A stretch of DNA of 18,250 nt from Desulfuromonadaceae bacterium GWB2_53_15 (GTDB lineage Bacteria; Desulfobacterota; Desulfuromonadia; Geobacterales; Pseudopelobacteraceae). Position 1 is the stretch's first letter. Each line of letters begins with the position of its first letter. The notes beneath the pieces are model-generated. The model saw nothing but the letters and a program-made list of their open reading frames with translations, searched no databases and had not been told where the DNA came from. This document shows, in pieces, positions 5,668-12,880 of this stretch. Where the stretch lies: assembly GCA_001824455.1 (NCBI GenBank), contig MHXL01000039.1, positions 3,917 through 22,166 on the forward strand, given 5' to 3'. A program made the position numbers and the translations under genes.

Positions 5668-5697
5668 AGCCGTAGACCCTGTGTTTACGGCTTTTTT
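5668..5697 (+). terminator. Predicted Rho-independent terminator
   Basis: AGCCGTA (5668-5674) and TACGGCT (5686-5692) form a 7-bp stem with an 11-base loop, followed by further T's to 5697. It has no gene close upstream; the Ubl operon ends about 580 bases earlier. It could stop readthrough before the DUF2007-like gene. Confidence 0.5.
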
Positions 5698-5710
5698 GTG
5701 TTTACTTGTC

Positions 5711-5740
5711 TTGACATAATTGCAACGCTAAAGGTCATAT
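5711..5740 (+). promoter_or_regulatory. Possible promoter of the DUF2007-like gene
   Basis: A perfect TTGACA (-35) stands at 5711-5716, with only a poor -10 candidate, TCATAT, at 5735-5740 (18-base spacer). It directly follows the terminator-like stem and lies about 90 bases before the gene. Confidence 0.35.
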
Positions 5741-5827
5741 TCTATGGGTATCGGTTTTATGATATTATAAAGACGTAGAAAGCAGTCGAGAATGTTGAAT
5801 ATTCCTCAGAAAAGGGGGTTGGTTCTC

Positions 5828-6016
5828 ATGGCAAGCTTTTACGATACAGTGAACGATACTGAACTGGAATGGGTTGAAGCTCTGCTGCAAAAAGGTGGTA
5901 TTGAATATGCGTTGCGGGAAATTGGAGGCAACCCGATCTTGATGAAGGAAATCCAGGTAGCTGAAGAGGATCTGGCCGCAGCGGATAGTATTTTATGCAG
6001 CAACCTAGCTCATTAA
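5828..6016 (+). CDS. DUF2007-like small protein
   Basis: I chose ATG 5828 (62 residues, MASFYDTVNDTELEWV...), which has a GGGGG ribosome site about ten bases upstream, over an ATG at 5792 that adds a non-conserved leader. The order 'strand - D..E...V..LL...GI.Y.L....G....E..V.E.DL..A..IL' matches the DUF2007 pattern: a small beta-alpha protein of about 65-80 residues often annotated as a putative signal-transducing protein, actual role unknown. No membrane or signal segment. It is a single gene; the next frame is on the opposite strand. Confidence 0.65.
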   Translation: MASFYDTVNDTELEWVEALLQKGGIEYALREIGGNPILMKEIQVAEEDLAAADSILCSNLAH

Positions 6017-6017
6017 A

Positions 6018-6242
6018 TTAGTGCCGGCTCTCGCAGGAAATCACGATGCACTCCACACAGGCGGCAATCGCCTCCTTTGCCGACAGGACTTCCCACCATT
6101 GGTGTGGCAGTGCATCGATACCGAGGGCACCACCCAGCCACGCCCCGATCATGGCCGCACGCCCAGCGTTGTCGCCACCTGCCGACGCAGTGGAATTCAT
6201 TGCTGCGGCAAAATCGTTACTGTGGCGCAGGGCACAACTCAC
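6018..6242 (-). pseudogene. C-terminal remnant of an ADP-ribosylglycohydrolase (DraG-type)
   Basis: About 70 residues read LRHSNDFAAAMNSTASAGGD, then NAGRAAMIGAWLGGALGIDALPHQWW and a short tail. This matches the last metal-binding block of the ADP-ribosylglycohydrolase family: small residues, GGD..., 'AAMIGAWLGA..G...IP..W'. Full-length enzymes are about 300 residues and remove ADP-ribose from protein or nucleic acid. The N-terminal two-thirds and its acidic metal ligands are absent, and stops interrupt the upstream sequence (6243-6354) in this frame. So this is a truncated relic, not a working gene. It lies just downstream of the zinc-ribbon gene on the same strand. Confidence 0.65.
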
Positions 6243-6354
6243 CGTAATGGATCAAATCTCCCGACTTTTTCCCAAACAAAATGATAATGTCCCGCGGTTG
6301 GCGCATCAAACCCCTGCACCCCGCCAGCTCGGCCAAATTCATCGCGGCTGCTGA

Positions 6355-6537
6355 TCAGGACAATTTATCGGTGTCACCGGACACATGTGGAAAAATTTCG
6401 TGACGCACTTCGTGGTCCAAGTGAAGAATCTTGCCGCAGGAAGCACACAAATATTTTTCCTCCATGGTGGTGTACTCGCCCCTTTCACACTCTTTGCACC
6501 AGATTCTGATGTCGCATGATTGCTCTTGTTCAGTCAT
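6355..6537 (-). CDS. Small zinc-ribbon protein
   Basis: The 60-residue protein has two CxxC knuckles, W-C-K-E-C and Y-L-C-A-S-C-G-K, 16 residues apart between knuckles, the pattern of a zinc ribbon, followed by a His-rich segment (LHLDHEVRHEIF). An additional Cys lies near the N-terminus. The ATG has AAGGAG upstream, which makes translation likely. Such proteins may be metal-binding or nucleic-acid-binding; no specific family is recognised. It is a stand-alone gene between a relic and the amidohydrolase cluster. Confidence 0.65.
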   Translation of the reverse strand: MTEQEQSCDIRIWCKECERGEYTTMEEKYLCASCGKILHLDHEVRHEIFPHVSGDTDKLS

Positions 6538-6818
6538 AACAACTCCTTTCCCCTGTTTTACAAAACATCGATGATGCGCTGAAATACTGCAACAAAGATC
6601 GTTGTTTTATAAATGAAAGTTTACTCTGACTTAGGTGGAACGCAAGATGCTGAAATTTGCACTACCTGAAGCCACAGCACGGCGAAATTCATAACGGTAT
6701 CAATCCCAGTTGCTCACGCACTTAGCGCTCCGCCAGCGGAACCAGCGTAAACATCTCGTCATGCGATATATAGATCTCTCCACCAGGTTCCAGGTGTAGG
6801 AGGCTAGACGGTGCGCCA

Positions 6819-8645
6819 TCAAAAAGCAAAACAGGTACAGCCAACTCCCCAGTTACCGCTTTCACCAAATACCGTATGGGTATGCTGATGAAGCGGTTTG
6901 CCGGACGAGAAGGGTAAGTCCATTGTATTAGATCCAAGTGCAACAGGTGCATTTCTGTATGCTCCAGCATAGACACCTGTCGGTGACCAGTCGGGAGAAA
7001 TCGGCGGCAGTGGCGGCGCTAACGAGCCAAATTCGCCGGCGCCATGCACGATACGACCGCCCATGACGGTCAGTAACGACTCTATTCCTTTAATCTCATC
7101 TTCAGGCACGGCAAAATAGTCGGCCGACAACACCGCCAGATCAGCCAGCTGTCCCACGGCAATACGGCCTTTCTTCCCGTCATCCCCGGAAAACCAGGAA
7201 CTTCCCTCGGTATAAAGTCTCAGGGCAGTGGTTCGGTCAAGCCTGTTGTTGTCATCATAAAGAGACAGCCCTCCGACGGTTTTACCCGCTACCAGCCAGT
7301 AAAGCGATACCCAGGGGTTGTAGCTTGAAACCCTGGTAGCGTCAGTACCCGCGCCAACGGGAATCCCCATGTTGAGCATTTTTGTGATGGGTGGGGCCAT
7401 CTTGGCCGCTTCTTGTCCGTAACGCTCCACAAAATATTCACCCTGAAAGGCCATACGGTCCTGAATGGCAATTCCTCCTTCGAGTTGACGCACCCGCTCC
7501 AAGTTCCGATCCGAGATGGTTTCGGCATGGTCGAAAAACCAACGCAGCCCGTTGAAGGGAATTTCACGGTTGATGTCTTCGAATACGTTCAGAAAACGTG
7601 TGATGGATTCATCATAGGTGGCGTGCAGCCTGAACGGCCAGCGTTTTTCCACCAGCAGGCTGACCACTCTTTTCAGTTCGGCCTCCAAGAACGGTTGGAG
7701 ATCGGGCCTGGGTTCCAGGAAGTCCTCGAAGTCCGCGGCGGAAAAGACCAGCATCTCACCGGCGCCGTTCATCTTGTAGACGTCATTCCCCTTCCCCGGT
7801 TTGATCATGCCGATCCAACGGGCAAAATCGTCGTATTCCTCCTTGGGGCGCTGCGTGAAGAGATTGTAGGCAATCCGCAATGTTAATTCATCCCGGCCGG
7901 CCAGTTCCTCGACCACGCGGTAATCCTCGGGGTAGTTCTGGAACCCGCCGCCGGCGTCGATGCAGCTGGTGATTCCCAGTCGGTTCAACTCGCGCATAAA
8001 GTGGCGGGTGGAATTGATCTGATCTTCAAGCCCGAGCTTTGGCCCCTTTGCCAGACTGGCATACAAAATAAGGGCGTTCGGTTTCGCTATCAGAAGCCCG
8101 GTTGGATTGCCGGTTTTATCACGCTGGATCTCTCCCCCCGGGGGATCGGGTGTCTCCTTCGTGTAGCCAAGCGCACGCAACCCCGCTCCATTGACAAAAG
8201 CCCGGTCATACAGATGCAGGACAAAAACCGGGGTGTCGGGGGCCACGGCATTGATTTCATCCAGAGTCGGCATGCGCCGCTCAACGAATTGAAACTCCGT
8301 CCAGCCGCCGATGACCCGTACCCACTGGGGTGGTGGTGTGCGCCGGGCCTGCTCTTTCAGCATTTGCAGCGCCAAAGCAAGCGATGGCACCCCATCCCAG
8401 CGTAATTCCATGTTGAAGTTTAGTCCGCCGCGAATGACATGGATGTGGGAGTCGTTGAGTCCCGGAATAACGCGTCGCCCTTTCAGGTTAATCAGTTTTG
8501 TCCTCTTTTGGGCGGTATCTAGAAGTTCTTCCCCGCCAGTGGCGGATATGCGCCCGTCAGCCATGGCAACGGCAGAAACCTGTGAATGGCTGTCATCAAG
8601 TGTGGTGATGGCTCCATTATGCAGAATCAGTTCAGGTGTGATCAT
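6819..8645 (-). CDS. YtcJ-like amidohydrolase (amidohydrolase family 3)
   Basis: The 608-residue protein is a metal-dependent TIM-barrel hydrolase. N-terminal beta-sandwich strands (LILHNGAITTLDD) are followed by H67-x-H69 in NDSHIHVIRGG. K291 in VYKMNGAGEM stands at the expected bridging-lysine place. H341 (FRLHATYDES), H373 (FDHAETI) and D435 (GAGTDATR) complete the expected metal and catalytic set. The C-terminus closes the beta-sandwich (LADLAVLSADYF..., GGRIVHGAG) and ends with a CTCFAF tail seen in this subgroup. Substrates of YtcJ-like enzymes are mostly unknown, typically amides or cyclic amides. The start ATG follows an A/G-rich site. It lies 129 bases after the YcaC-like hydrolase gene on the same strand, divergent from LysR, so the two are probably co-regulated. 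Confidence 0.88.
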   Translation of the reverse strand: MITPELILHNGAITTLDDSHSQVSAVAMADGRISATGGEELLDTAQKRTKLINLKGRRVIPGLNDSHIHVIRGGLNFNMELRWDGVPSLALALQMLKEQARRTPPPQWVRVIGGWTEFQFVERRMPTLDEINAVAPDTPVFVLHLYDRAFVNGAGLRALGYTKETPDPPGGEIQRDKTGNPTGLLIAKPNALILYASLAKGPKLGLEDQINSTRHFMRELNRLGITSCIDAGGGFQNYPEDYRVVEELAGRDELTLRIAYNLFTQRPKEEYDDFARWIGMIKPGKGNDVYKMNGAGEMLVFSAADFEDFLEPRPDLQPFLEAELKRVVSLLVEKRWPFRLHATYDESITRFLNVFEDINREIPFNGLRWFFDHAETISDRNLERVRQLEGGIAIQDRMAFQGEYFVERYGQEAAKMAPPITKMLNMGIPVGAGTDATRVSSYNPWVSLYWLVAGKTVGGLSLYDDNNRLDRTTALRLYTEGSSWFSGDDGKKGRIAVGQLADLAVLSADYFAVPEDEIKGIESLLTVMGGRIVHGAGEFGSLAPPLPPISPDWSPTGVYAGAYRNAPVALGSNTMDLPFSSGKPLHQHTHTVFGESGNWGVGCTCFAF

Positions 8646-8774
8646 ATCTCTACCCCCTTACGAGCGGTTTTCCAGCCACGGTCTGGGAATTTATATCAGA
8701 ACCGTATGACCGCTCATGTAAGAAAAAGTACCAACCGTCAAAGGGCCATTTGCCTTCGCCGGGTCTTCCATGAC

Positions 8775-9428
8775 TTAGTGCCCTGCTGCTCCTGCTCTAC
8801 TTGCCGGTGCGCCATGAACCATGGTGTAGGCATACTCGACTCCCTGGCCATAAGCGCCGCAGTGTTCCTTGACCACGGCCATAACTTCGTTATAGGTTTC
8901 TTTATGAGCCCAGTCACGTTGGAACTCTAGAAGAACCTGAAGCGCCGTCATAGGGACCGCTCCTGCTTGTTCGATGCGGCGCATAGCAGCATTGTGGGCG
9001 ACTAAACTAGTTCCTCCCGAGGCATCCTCGACACCGTAAACCTCGAAACCGGCTTTCATCGCTTCCAAGGCTGGGAATGCCAGGCAGACCTCTGTCCAGA
9101 GGGCAGCCATGATCAGTTTTTTTCTGCCCGTGGCCTTCACGGCCGCGACGAATTTTTCGTCATCCCAGGAGTTCATTGAGCTGCGCTCGATTGTTACCTG
9201 GTCCGGGAATATGTCGAGGAGTTGCGGCCACATGTTGCCCGAAAAACTCTTTGTTTCAACTGTGGTAAGAATGGTCGGCACCTTGAATATTTTGGCAGCT
9301 TTGGCAAGCAGAAGGACATTGTTGAAGAGTGTCTGGCGGTCGATGTTGGCAACCCCCAAGGTCATTTGCGGTTGAAAATCGATAAAGATGACTGCACTGT
9401 TAGCTGGATTGAGCAGTTCTGTTTTCAT
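8775..9428 (-). CDS. YcaC-like isochorismatase-family cysteine hydrolase
   Basis: The 217-residue protein carries the isochorismatase-superfamily core: D17 in AVIFIDFQPQM, and the nucleophile C115 in ALWTEVCLAFPALEAMKAGF, close to the YcaC subgroup motif. The block SSMNSWDDEKFVAAVKATGR before it and the later VEDASGG and RDWAHKETY segments also fit YcaC. The usual active-site lysine region shows R82, which I note but cannot interpret. Members hydrolyse amides or carbamates in the cytoplasm, but YcaC's substrate is unknown. It is the first gene of a minus-strand pair with the amidohydrolase; its start lies 117 bases from the LysR start, a typical LysR-regulated divergent arrangement. Confidence 0.87.
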   Translation of the reverse strand: MKTELLNPANSAVIFIDFQPQMTLGVANIDRQTLFNNVLLLAKAAKIFKVPTILTTVETKSFSGNMWPQLLDIFPDQVTIERSSMNSWDDEKFVAAVKATGRKKLIMAALWTEVCLAFPALEAMKAGFEVYGVEDASGGTSLVAHNAAMRRIEQAGAVPMTALQVLLEFQRDWAHKETYNEVMAVVKEHCGAYGQGVEYAYTMVHGAPASRAGAAGH

Positions 9429-9545
9429 GGTGCTTCTCCTTTCGGACTAGCTTTATCCTTTATTGTAGTTTAGACCTATCTTGCTGATTTGATATATAGT
9501 ATTTTCCTTTGCCAGGTATGTGTTTTTGTTATACCATCCCTTATC
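9429..9545. promoter_or_regulatory. Divergent intergenic region between LysR and hydrolase genes
   Basis: This 117-base AT-rich gap separates the divergent starts and should hold both promoters and the LysR binding sites. I see no clear T-N11-A dyad or full consensus promoter, so the assignment is positional only. Confidence 0.35.
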
Positions 9546-10427
9546 ATGGAATTGAGGCATCTTAAATACTTCATTGCAGCGGCCGAAGAGCGAAACATCT
9601 CCCGTGCAGCGCAACGTTTGAATATCTCGCAACCGGCAGTCAGCCGATTGGTTCGAGAACTGGAATGCGAACTGGGAGTCAGTCTGTTTAATCGAGAGCG
9701 TTTCGGCCTGAGTCTGACTTCCGAAGGTAAGCTGTTCCTTATGCACTCACGAATAATAATGGCTGAGTGTGAAAACGCGGTGAATGCGCTGAAAAAATCG
9801 ACTGACCTGTCGCAAAAGCTGGAAATAGGTTTTATAACAACGGCTCTGGGTTCATTCCTCGGAGATGCACTCAAGAAGTTTCGTGAACGTCACCCGGATA
9901 TTGAACTCAGGGTACACGACATGCCGCCGGGAGACCAGATCACCGCTCTTCGTAACAGACAGATCGATCTTGCCTTTTTCGGGCACCCTAGCCAGGATCT
10001 GGGTAATGAATTCGACATGCGGATTGTTAATGAAATCTGCCTGCAAGCCGCAGTGCCGATAACTCACAGTTTATCCGGAGTTACCGTTATTGGATTGCAG
10101 GAACTCAGAGCGGATATATTTATCGGCTTAGATGAGGGAAAGTTTCCGGGACGGAATCATACAATTATCAATGCCTGCGCAGCAGCTGGTTTCAAACCAT
10201 CATTGCAACATAAAGCGAGCAGTCTTGTTGAGGTGTTAGGCATGGTCGGTGCAGGCATGGGAGTGTGCCTCATGCCTAGCGATGTTGTCAACTTGCCCCA
10301 TCCTAATGTTGTGTTCATTTCTTTAAAGGATGAAAATATCGCGCCAATCCTTCTTACAGCAGCCTGGCTACCAACAAACAATAATATTTCAATTCGATAT
10401 CTGATGGAATGTCTGAAAAAGGAGTAG
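9546..10427 (+). CDS. LysR-type transcriptional regulator
   Basis: I chose ATG 9546 (293 residues) because it opens the canonical LysR N-terminus MELRHLKYFIAAAEERN, with the winged HTH ISRAAQRLNISQPAVSRLVR (residues 19-38) and the wing region FNRERFGLSLTSEGKLF. The effector domain follows (LEIGFITTALGSFLGDALKK, then the DLAFFG and VGAGMGVCLMP blocks typical of the family). An upstream in-frame TTG would add a hydrophobic tail that the family lacks. It likely senses a small molecule related to the substrate of the divergent YcaC/YtcJ-like hydrolases. The membrane-protein gene starts five bases after its stop, so the two form an operon. Confidence 0.92.
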   Translation: MELRHLKYFIAAAEERNISRAAQRLNISQPAVSRLVRELECELGVSLFNRERFGLSLTSEGKLFLMHSRIIMAECENAVNALKKSTDLSQKLEIGFITTALGSFLGDALKKFRERHPDIELRVHDMPPGDQITALRNRQIDLAFFGHPSQDLGNEFDMRIVNEICLQAAVPITHSLSGVTVIGLQELRADIFIGLDEGKFPGRNHTIINACAAAGFKPSLQHKASSLVEVLGMVGAGMGVCLMPSDVVNLPHPNVVFISLKDENIAPILLTAAWLPTNNNISIRYLMECLKKE

Positions 10428-10432
10428 CCCGG

Positions 10433-10870
10433 ATGAACCAGATGCTGTTACTTGTCCTGATGTTCTGCGGCGGTGTCGTCATCGCCGTTCAGCCCTCCAT
10501 CAATGGGCGTTTGGCACAAAAAGTAGGCACGTTGGAAAGCTCCTGCATCTCTTTTGCCGTCGGCACCCTGCTTCTTTTGGCTGTGGTGCTGGTTGCCGGC
10601 AAAGGCTCCTTCAGGGGAGTCGTGAACAGCTCCTGGTGGGAGCTCACCGGCGGCTGCCTCGGCGCTTTTTTCGTCACCATTACCATAGTTGCCATCCCCC
10701 GCATCGGCACGACTGCGGCAATGGCAGCCGTTATTGGAGCCCAGCTGACCACGGGTGTTCTGCTGGATCATTTCGGTCTGTTCGGTTTCCGCACAATCCA
10801 TCTGGACGGAAAGCGGGCGTTTGGTGTTGCTTTGCTGATGGCTGGAGCTAGTTTGATTGTCAGGAAATAA
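10433..10870 (+). CDS. YdcZ/DUF606-type DMT-superfamily membrane protein
   Basis: I chose ATG 10433 (145 residues), which has AAGGAG from the end of the LysR gene upstream; an earlier start at 10409 overlaps LysR. The protein is almost all hydrophobic: about four or five helices, starting MNQMLLLVLMFCGGVVIAVQ with the conserved PSINGRLAQKVG loop, then ISFAVGTLLLLAVVLVAG, WWELTGGCLGAFFVTITIVA and the last helix before IVRK. This is the DUF606/YdcZ unit of the drug/metabolite transporter superfamily, located in the inner membrane. Its coupling to LysR suggests export or import of the compound handled by the neighbouring hydrolases. Substrate unknown. Confidence 0.88.
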   Translation: MNQMLLLVLMFCGGVVIAVQPSINGRLAQKVGTLESSCISFAVGTLLLLAVVLVAGKGSFRGVVNSSWWELTGGCLGAFFVTITIVAIPRIGTTAAMAAVIGAQLTTGVLLDHFGLFGFRTIHLDGKRAFGVALLMAGASLIVRK

Positions 10871-11072
10871 TAGAGCGGATTCCTGTCAGCACGCATTGCA
10901 AATGGACTTGATAAAACGTAAACTTTTCATAAAAAATGAGTGTATTGAAATACTTTTTACGAGCCATGGTTGGTTTTTTTAAATAAAACTCTATAAGCAC
11001 CGGACATTATTGCATATTTTAGCGCGATTACATTTTTTCAAGCATTTTTGAATACGCTAGGAACTGACTGCT

Positions 11073-12818
11073 ATTAAAGAACTTTACCGTCTCGTCGCAT
11101 ATCTCAGGTCGCTCCGCTGGCGCTATGCAGCCGGAGCCGGCTTTCTGCTGGTGACCAATGGATTTGCCCTGCTGATTCCCTGGTTCATGAAACTGGCGGT
11201 GGAGGGGCTTCAGCATCCCCAAACTGCCCGCTATTCACCTGCCACCTGCGCTCTGGTCATTGTCGGGCTCGCTGTTGGGCATTGTATTACCCGCATCTTT
11301 TCCCGCACCCTGATCCTGAACGCTGCCCGCATCATCGAGTTTCGCATCCGCGAGGATCTCTTCCGGCGCCTGCTGATCCTGGACCAGCTCTTCTTCTCCA
11401 CCAGCCGGACCGGCGACATCCTGTCGCGTTTTTCCAACGATTTGACCAACGTGCGCATGTTGACCGGTTTTGGCGCCATGAGCGCCATGAACACGCTGAT
11501 CATCTATATTGCCACCGTGACTTTGATGGTACGAATCCATCCCTGGCTGACGCTGTGGGCCATTTTCCCCTTTCCGTTGATGATACTGGTGGTGAAGAAG
11601 GTCAGCCATCGTCTGTTTCAGCGCTCTCTGGAGGCTCAGGAAGAACTGGCCCGCTTAACCAGTCTGACGGAGGAATCGGTGTCAACGGTGCGGCTGATCA
11701 AGTCCTACTGCCGCGAGGAGCATTTTCAAGGGCTGTTCGGGAAGGTGTCCGCTACCTATCTGGGGCACAACCTGCGCTTGGCGCGCCTGCGCGGCCTGTT
11801 GATACCTGTGATGGCAACCGCCACCGGTGCCGGTACGCTGATCGTCCTATTCGTCGGGGGGCGGCTGGTGATCACGAGCGCCATAACTCTCGGCGATTTT
11901 GTGGCCTTCAGCGGCTATCTGGCCATGCTGGTCTGGCCTACGGCGGTTATGGGCTGGATTTTGACCCTGGCGCAACGCGGCGCGGCCTCCATGTCGCGAC
12001 TGGCCGCGATACTTGGCGCTGAGCCGGCGGTTAGCGAGGCTGCTGATGCAAAACCGCTCACGGATGTGCGCCAGGGTATCGAGTTGCGCGAGTTGTCCAT
12101 CGGTTATGGCGAGGTACAGATTCTCAAGCGGGTGTCCTGTTCCATTGCCGCCGGGGAACGGATCGGTATCACCGGTGAGGTGGGCAGCGGCAAATCGACC
12201 CTGCTCAAGCTGTTTCCCCGCCTGTTGCCGGTCGGCGATGGCCAGATCTTTATCGATGGCCGCGACATCAACCATATCACCCTGGACAGTCTGCGCGCCC
12301 TGATCGGTTATGTGCCGCAGGAGGCGTTTCTCTTTTCCCGCAGCATCCGCGAGAATATTGCCTATGGAACCGATGATGGCGGCGGGGATGTGGCTGAATT
12401 GGCCCGTCAGGCGAGTCTGACGGCTGATGTGGATAAGTTCCGCGAGGGGTTGGAGACACTGGTGGGTGAAAAAGGGGTGGCCCTGTCAGGCGGACAGAAA
12501 CAACGGCTTTCCATTGCCCGGGCGCTTTCGGTCAATCCGCGCATTCTGCTGCTGGATGACCCGCTTTCGGCAGTAGATGCCGGCCGGGAGGAGGAAATCC
12601 TCGGCGAACTGGGGCGCTTCTGCGGCGACCGCACCGTGCTGATCGTCTCACACCGTTTGTCGGCCTTCAGGGACTGTGATCGGGTCTTGGTGCTGCAGGG
12701 CGGGGGGATTGCCGAAGAGGGCCGTCCGGACGAACTGCTGGAGCGGGGCGGGTTGTATGCCAGGATGTATCGTATGCAGCGCTTGCAGGAGGAGCTCGTG
12801 GGTGCTAACCCCCCTTAA
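11073..12818 (+). CDS. ABC half-exporter (MsbA/Mdl type), probable non-ATG start
   Basis: The frame is open from 11061, after a stop at 11058. Family-like sequence IKELYRLVAYLRSLRWRY begins at an ATT (11073), with AGGA ten bases upstream. The first GTG (11151) would delete half of helix 1. So ATT (or CTG 11064) is the likely start, giving about 581 residues. Six transmembrane helices fill residues 1-310. The nucleotide-binding domain has Walker A GEVGSGKST (368-376), Q-loop GYVPQEAF, signature LSGGQ (471-475), Walker B ILLLDD (491-496) and SHRL. The catalytic glutamate after Walker B is Asp (LLDDPLSAVD), as in one half of heterodimeric exporters such as the Mdl type. No partner gene is adjacent. 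It would move lipids, drugs or peptides outward across the inner membrane. Its stop lies within a hairpin repeat. Confidence 0.9.
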   Translation: MKELYRLVAYLRSLRWRYAAGAGFLLVTNGFALLIPWFMKLAVEGLQHPQTARYSPATCALVIVGLAVGHCITRIFSRTLILNAARIIEFRIREDLFRRLLILDQLFFSTSRTGDILSRFSNDLTNVRMLTGFGAMSAMNTLIIYIATVTLMVRIHPWLTLWAIFPFPLMILVVKKVSHRLFQRSLEAQEELARLTSLTEESVSTVRLIKSYCREEHFQGLFGKVSATYLGHNLRLARLRGLLIPVMATATGAGTLIVLFVGGRLVITSAITLGDFVAFSGYLAMLVWPTAVMGWILTLAQRGAASMSRLAAILGAEPAVSEAADAKPLTDVRQGIELRELSIGYGEVQILKRVSCSIAAGERIGITGEVGSGKSTLLKLFPRLLPVGDGQIFIDGRDINHITLDSLRALIGYVPQEAFLFSRSIRENIAYGTDDGGGDVAELARQASLTADVDKFREGLETLVGEKGVALSGGQKQRLSIARALSVNPRILLLDDPLSAVDAGREEEILGELGRFCGDRTVLIVSHRLSAFRDCDRVLVLQGGGIAEEGRPDELLERGGLYARMYRMQRLQEELVGANPP

Positions 12819-12880
12819 TCCCCCTTGTCAGGGGGAGATGTTGTGCTCCTCCCCTGTTAAGGGGAGGCTGGGAGGGGTTA
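12806..12880. repeat. Double-hairpin intergenic repeat spanning two convergent stop codons
   Basis: Outer arms TAACCCC (12806-12812) and GGGGTTA (12874-12880) enclose two stems: TCCCCC/GGGGGA (12819-12824 with 12831-12836) and CCTCCCCT/AGGGGAGG (12848-12855 with 12860-12867, loop GTTA). The left arm encodes the last residues and stop of the ABC gene; the right arm contains the stop of the outer-membrane gene. It probably acts as a bidirectional terminator or mRNA-end stabiliser. Confidence 0.7.

Larger units (their letters stand above)
5168..5827. other. Gene-poor zone with repeated GTAAAC hexamers
   Basis: No protein gene is convincing here. A 28-codon frame (5265-5351) has a GAGGT nine bases before its ATG but no recognisable product. 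GTAAAC or its complement GTTTAC occurs six times: 5395, 5436, 5507, 5658, 5683 and 5700. A hairpin repeat, a 10-bp inverted repeat pair and a terminator-like stem are listed separately. The stretch is AT-rich and looks like scarred intergenic DNA between the Ubl operon and the DUF2007-like gene. Confidence 0.45.

Noticed and set aside
6243..6354. Open stretch on the minus strand upstream of the ADP-ribosylglycohydrolase remnant
   Set aside because: About 36 open codons in one frame, but I could not tie them to the same enzyme family, so they were not added to the pseudogene.
6722..6976. 84-codon minus-strand frame overlapping the end of the amidohydrolase
   Set aside because: It overlaps the amidohydrolase C-terminus, whose CTCFAF ending fits its own subgroup, and shows no domain of its own.
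8662..8715. GAGCGGT/ACCGCTC inverted repeat before the amidohydrolase
   Set aside because: Seven-base arms with a 40-base loop; too weak to call an operator or terminator.
10880..10910. Possible sigma-54 promoter (TGTCAGCACGCATTGCA)
   Set aside because: The essential GG of the -24 element is missing at the correct spacing.
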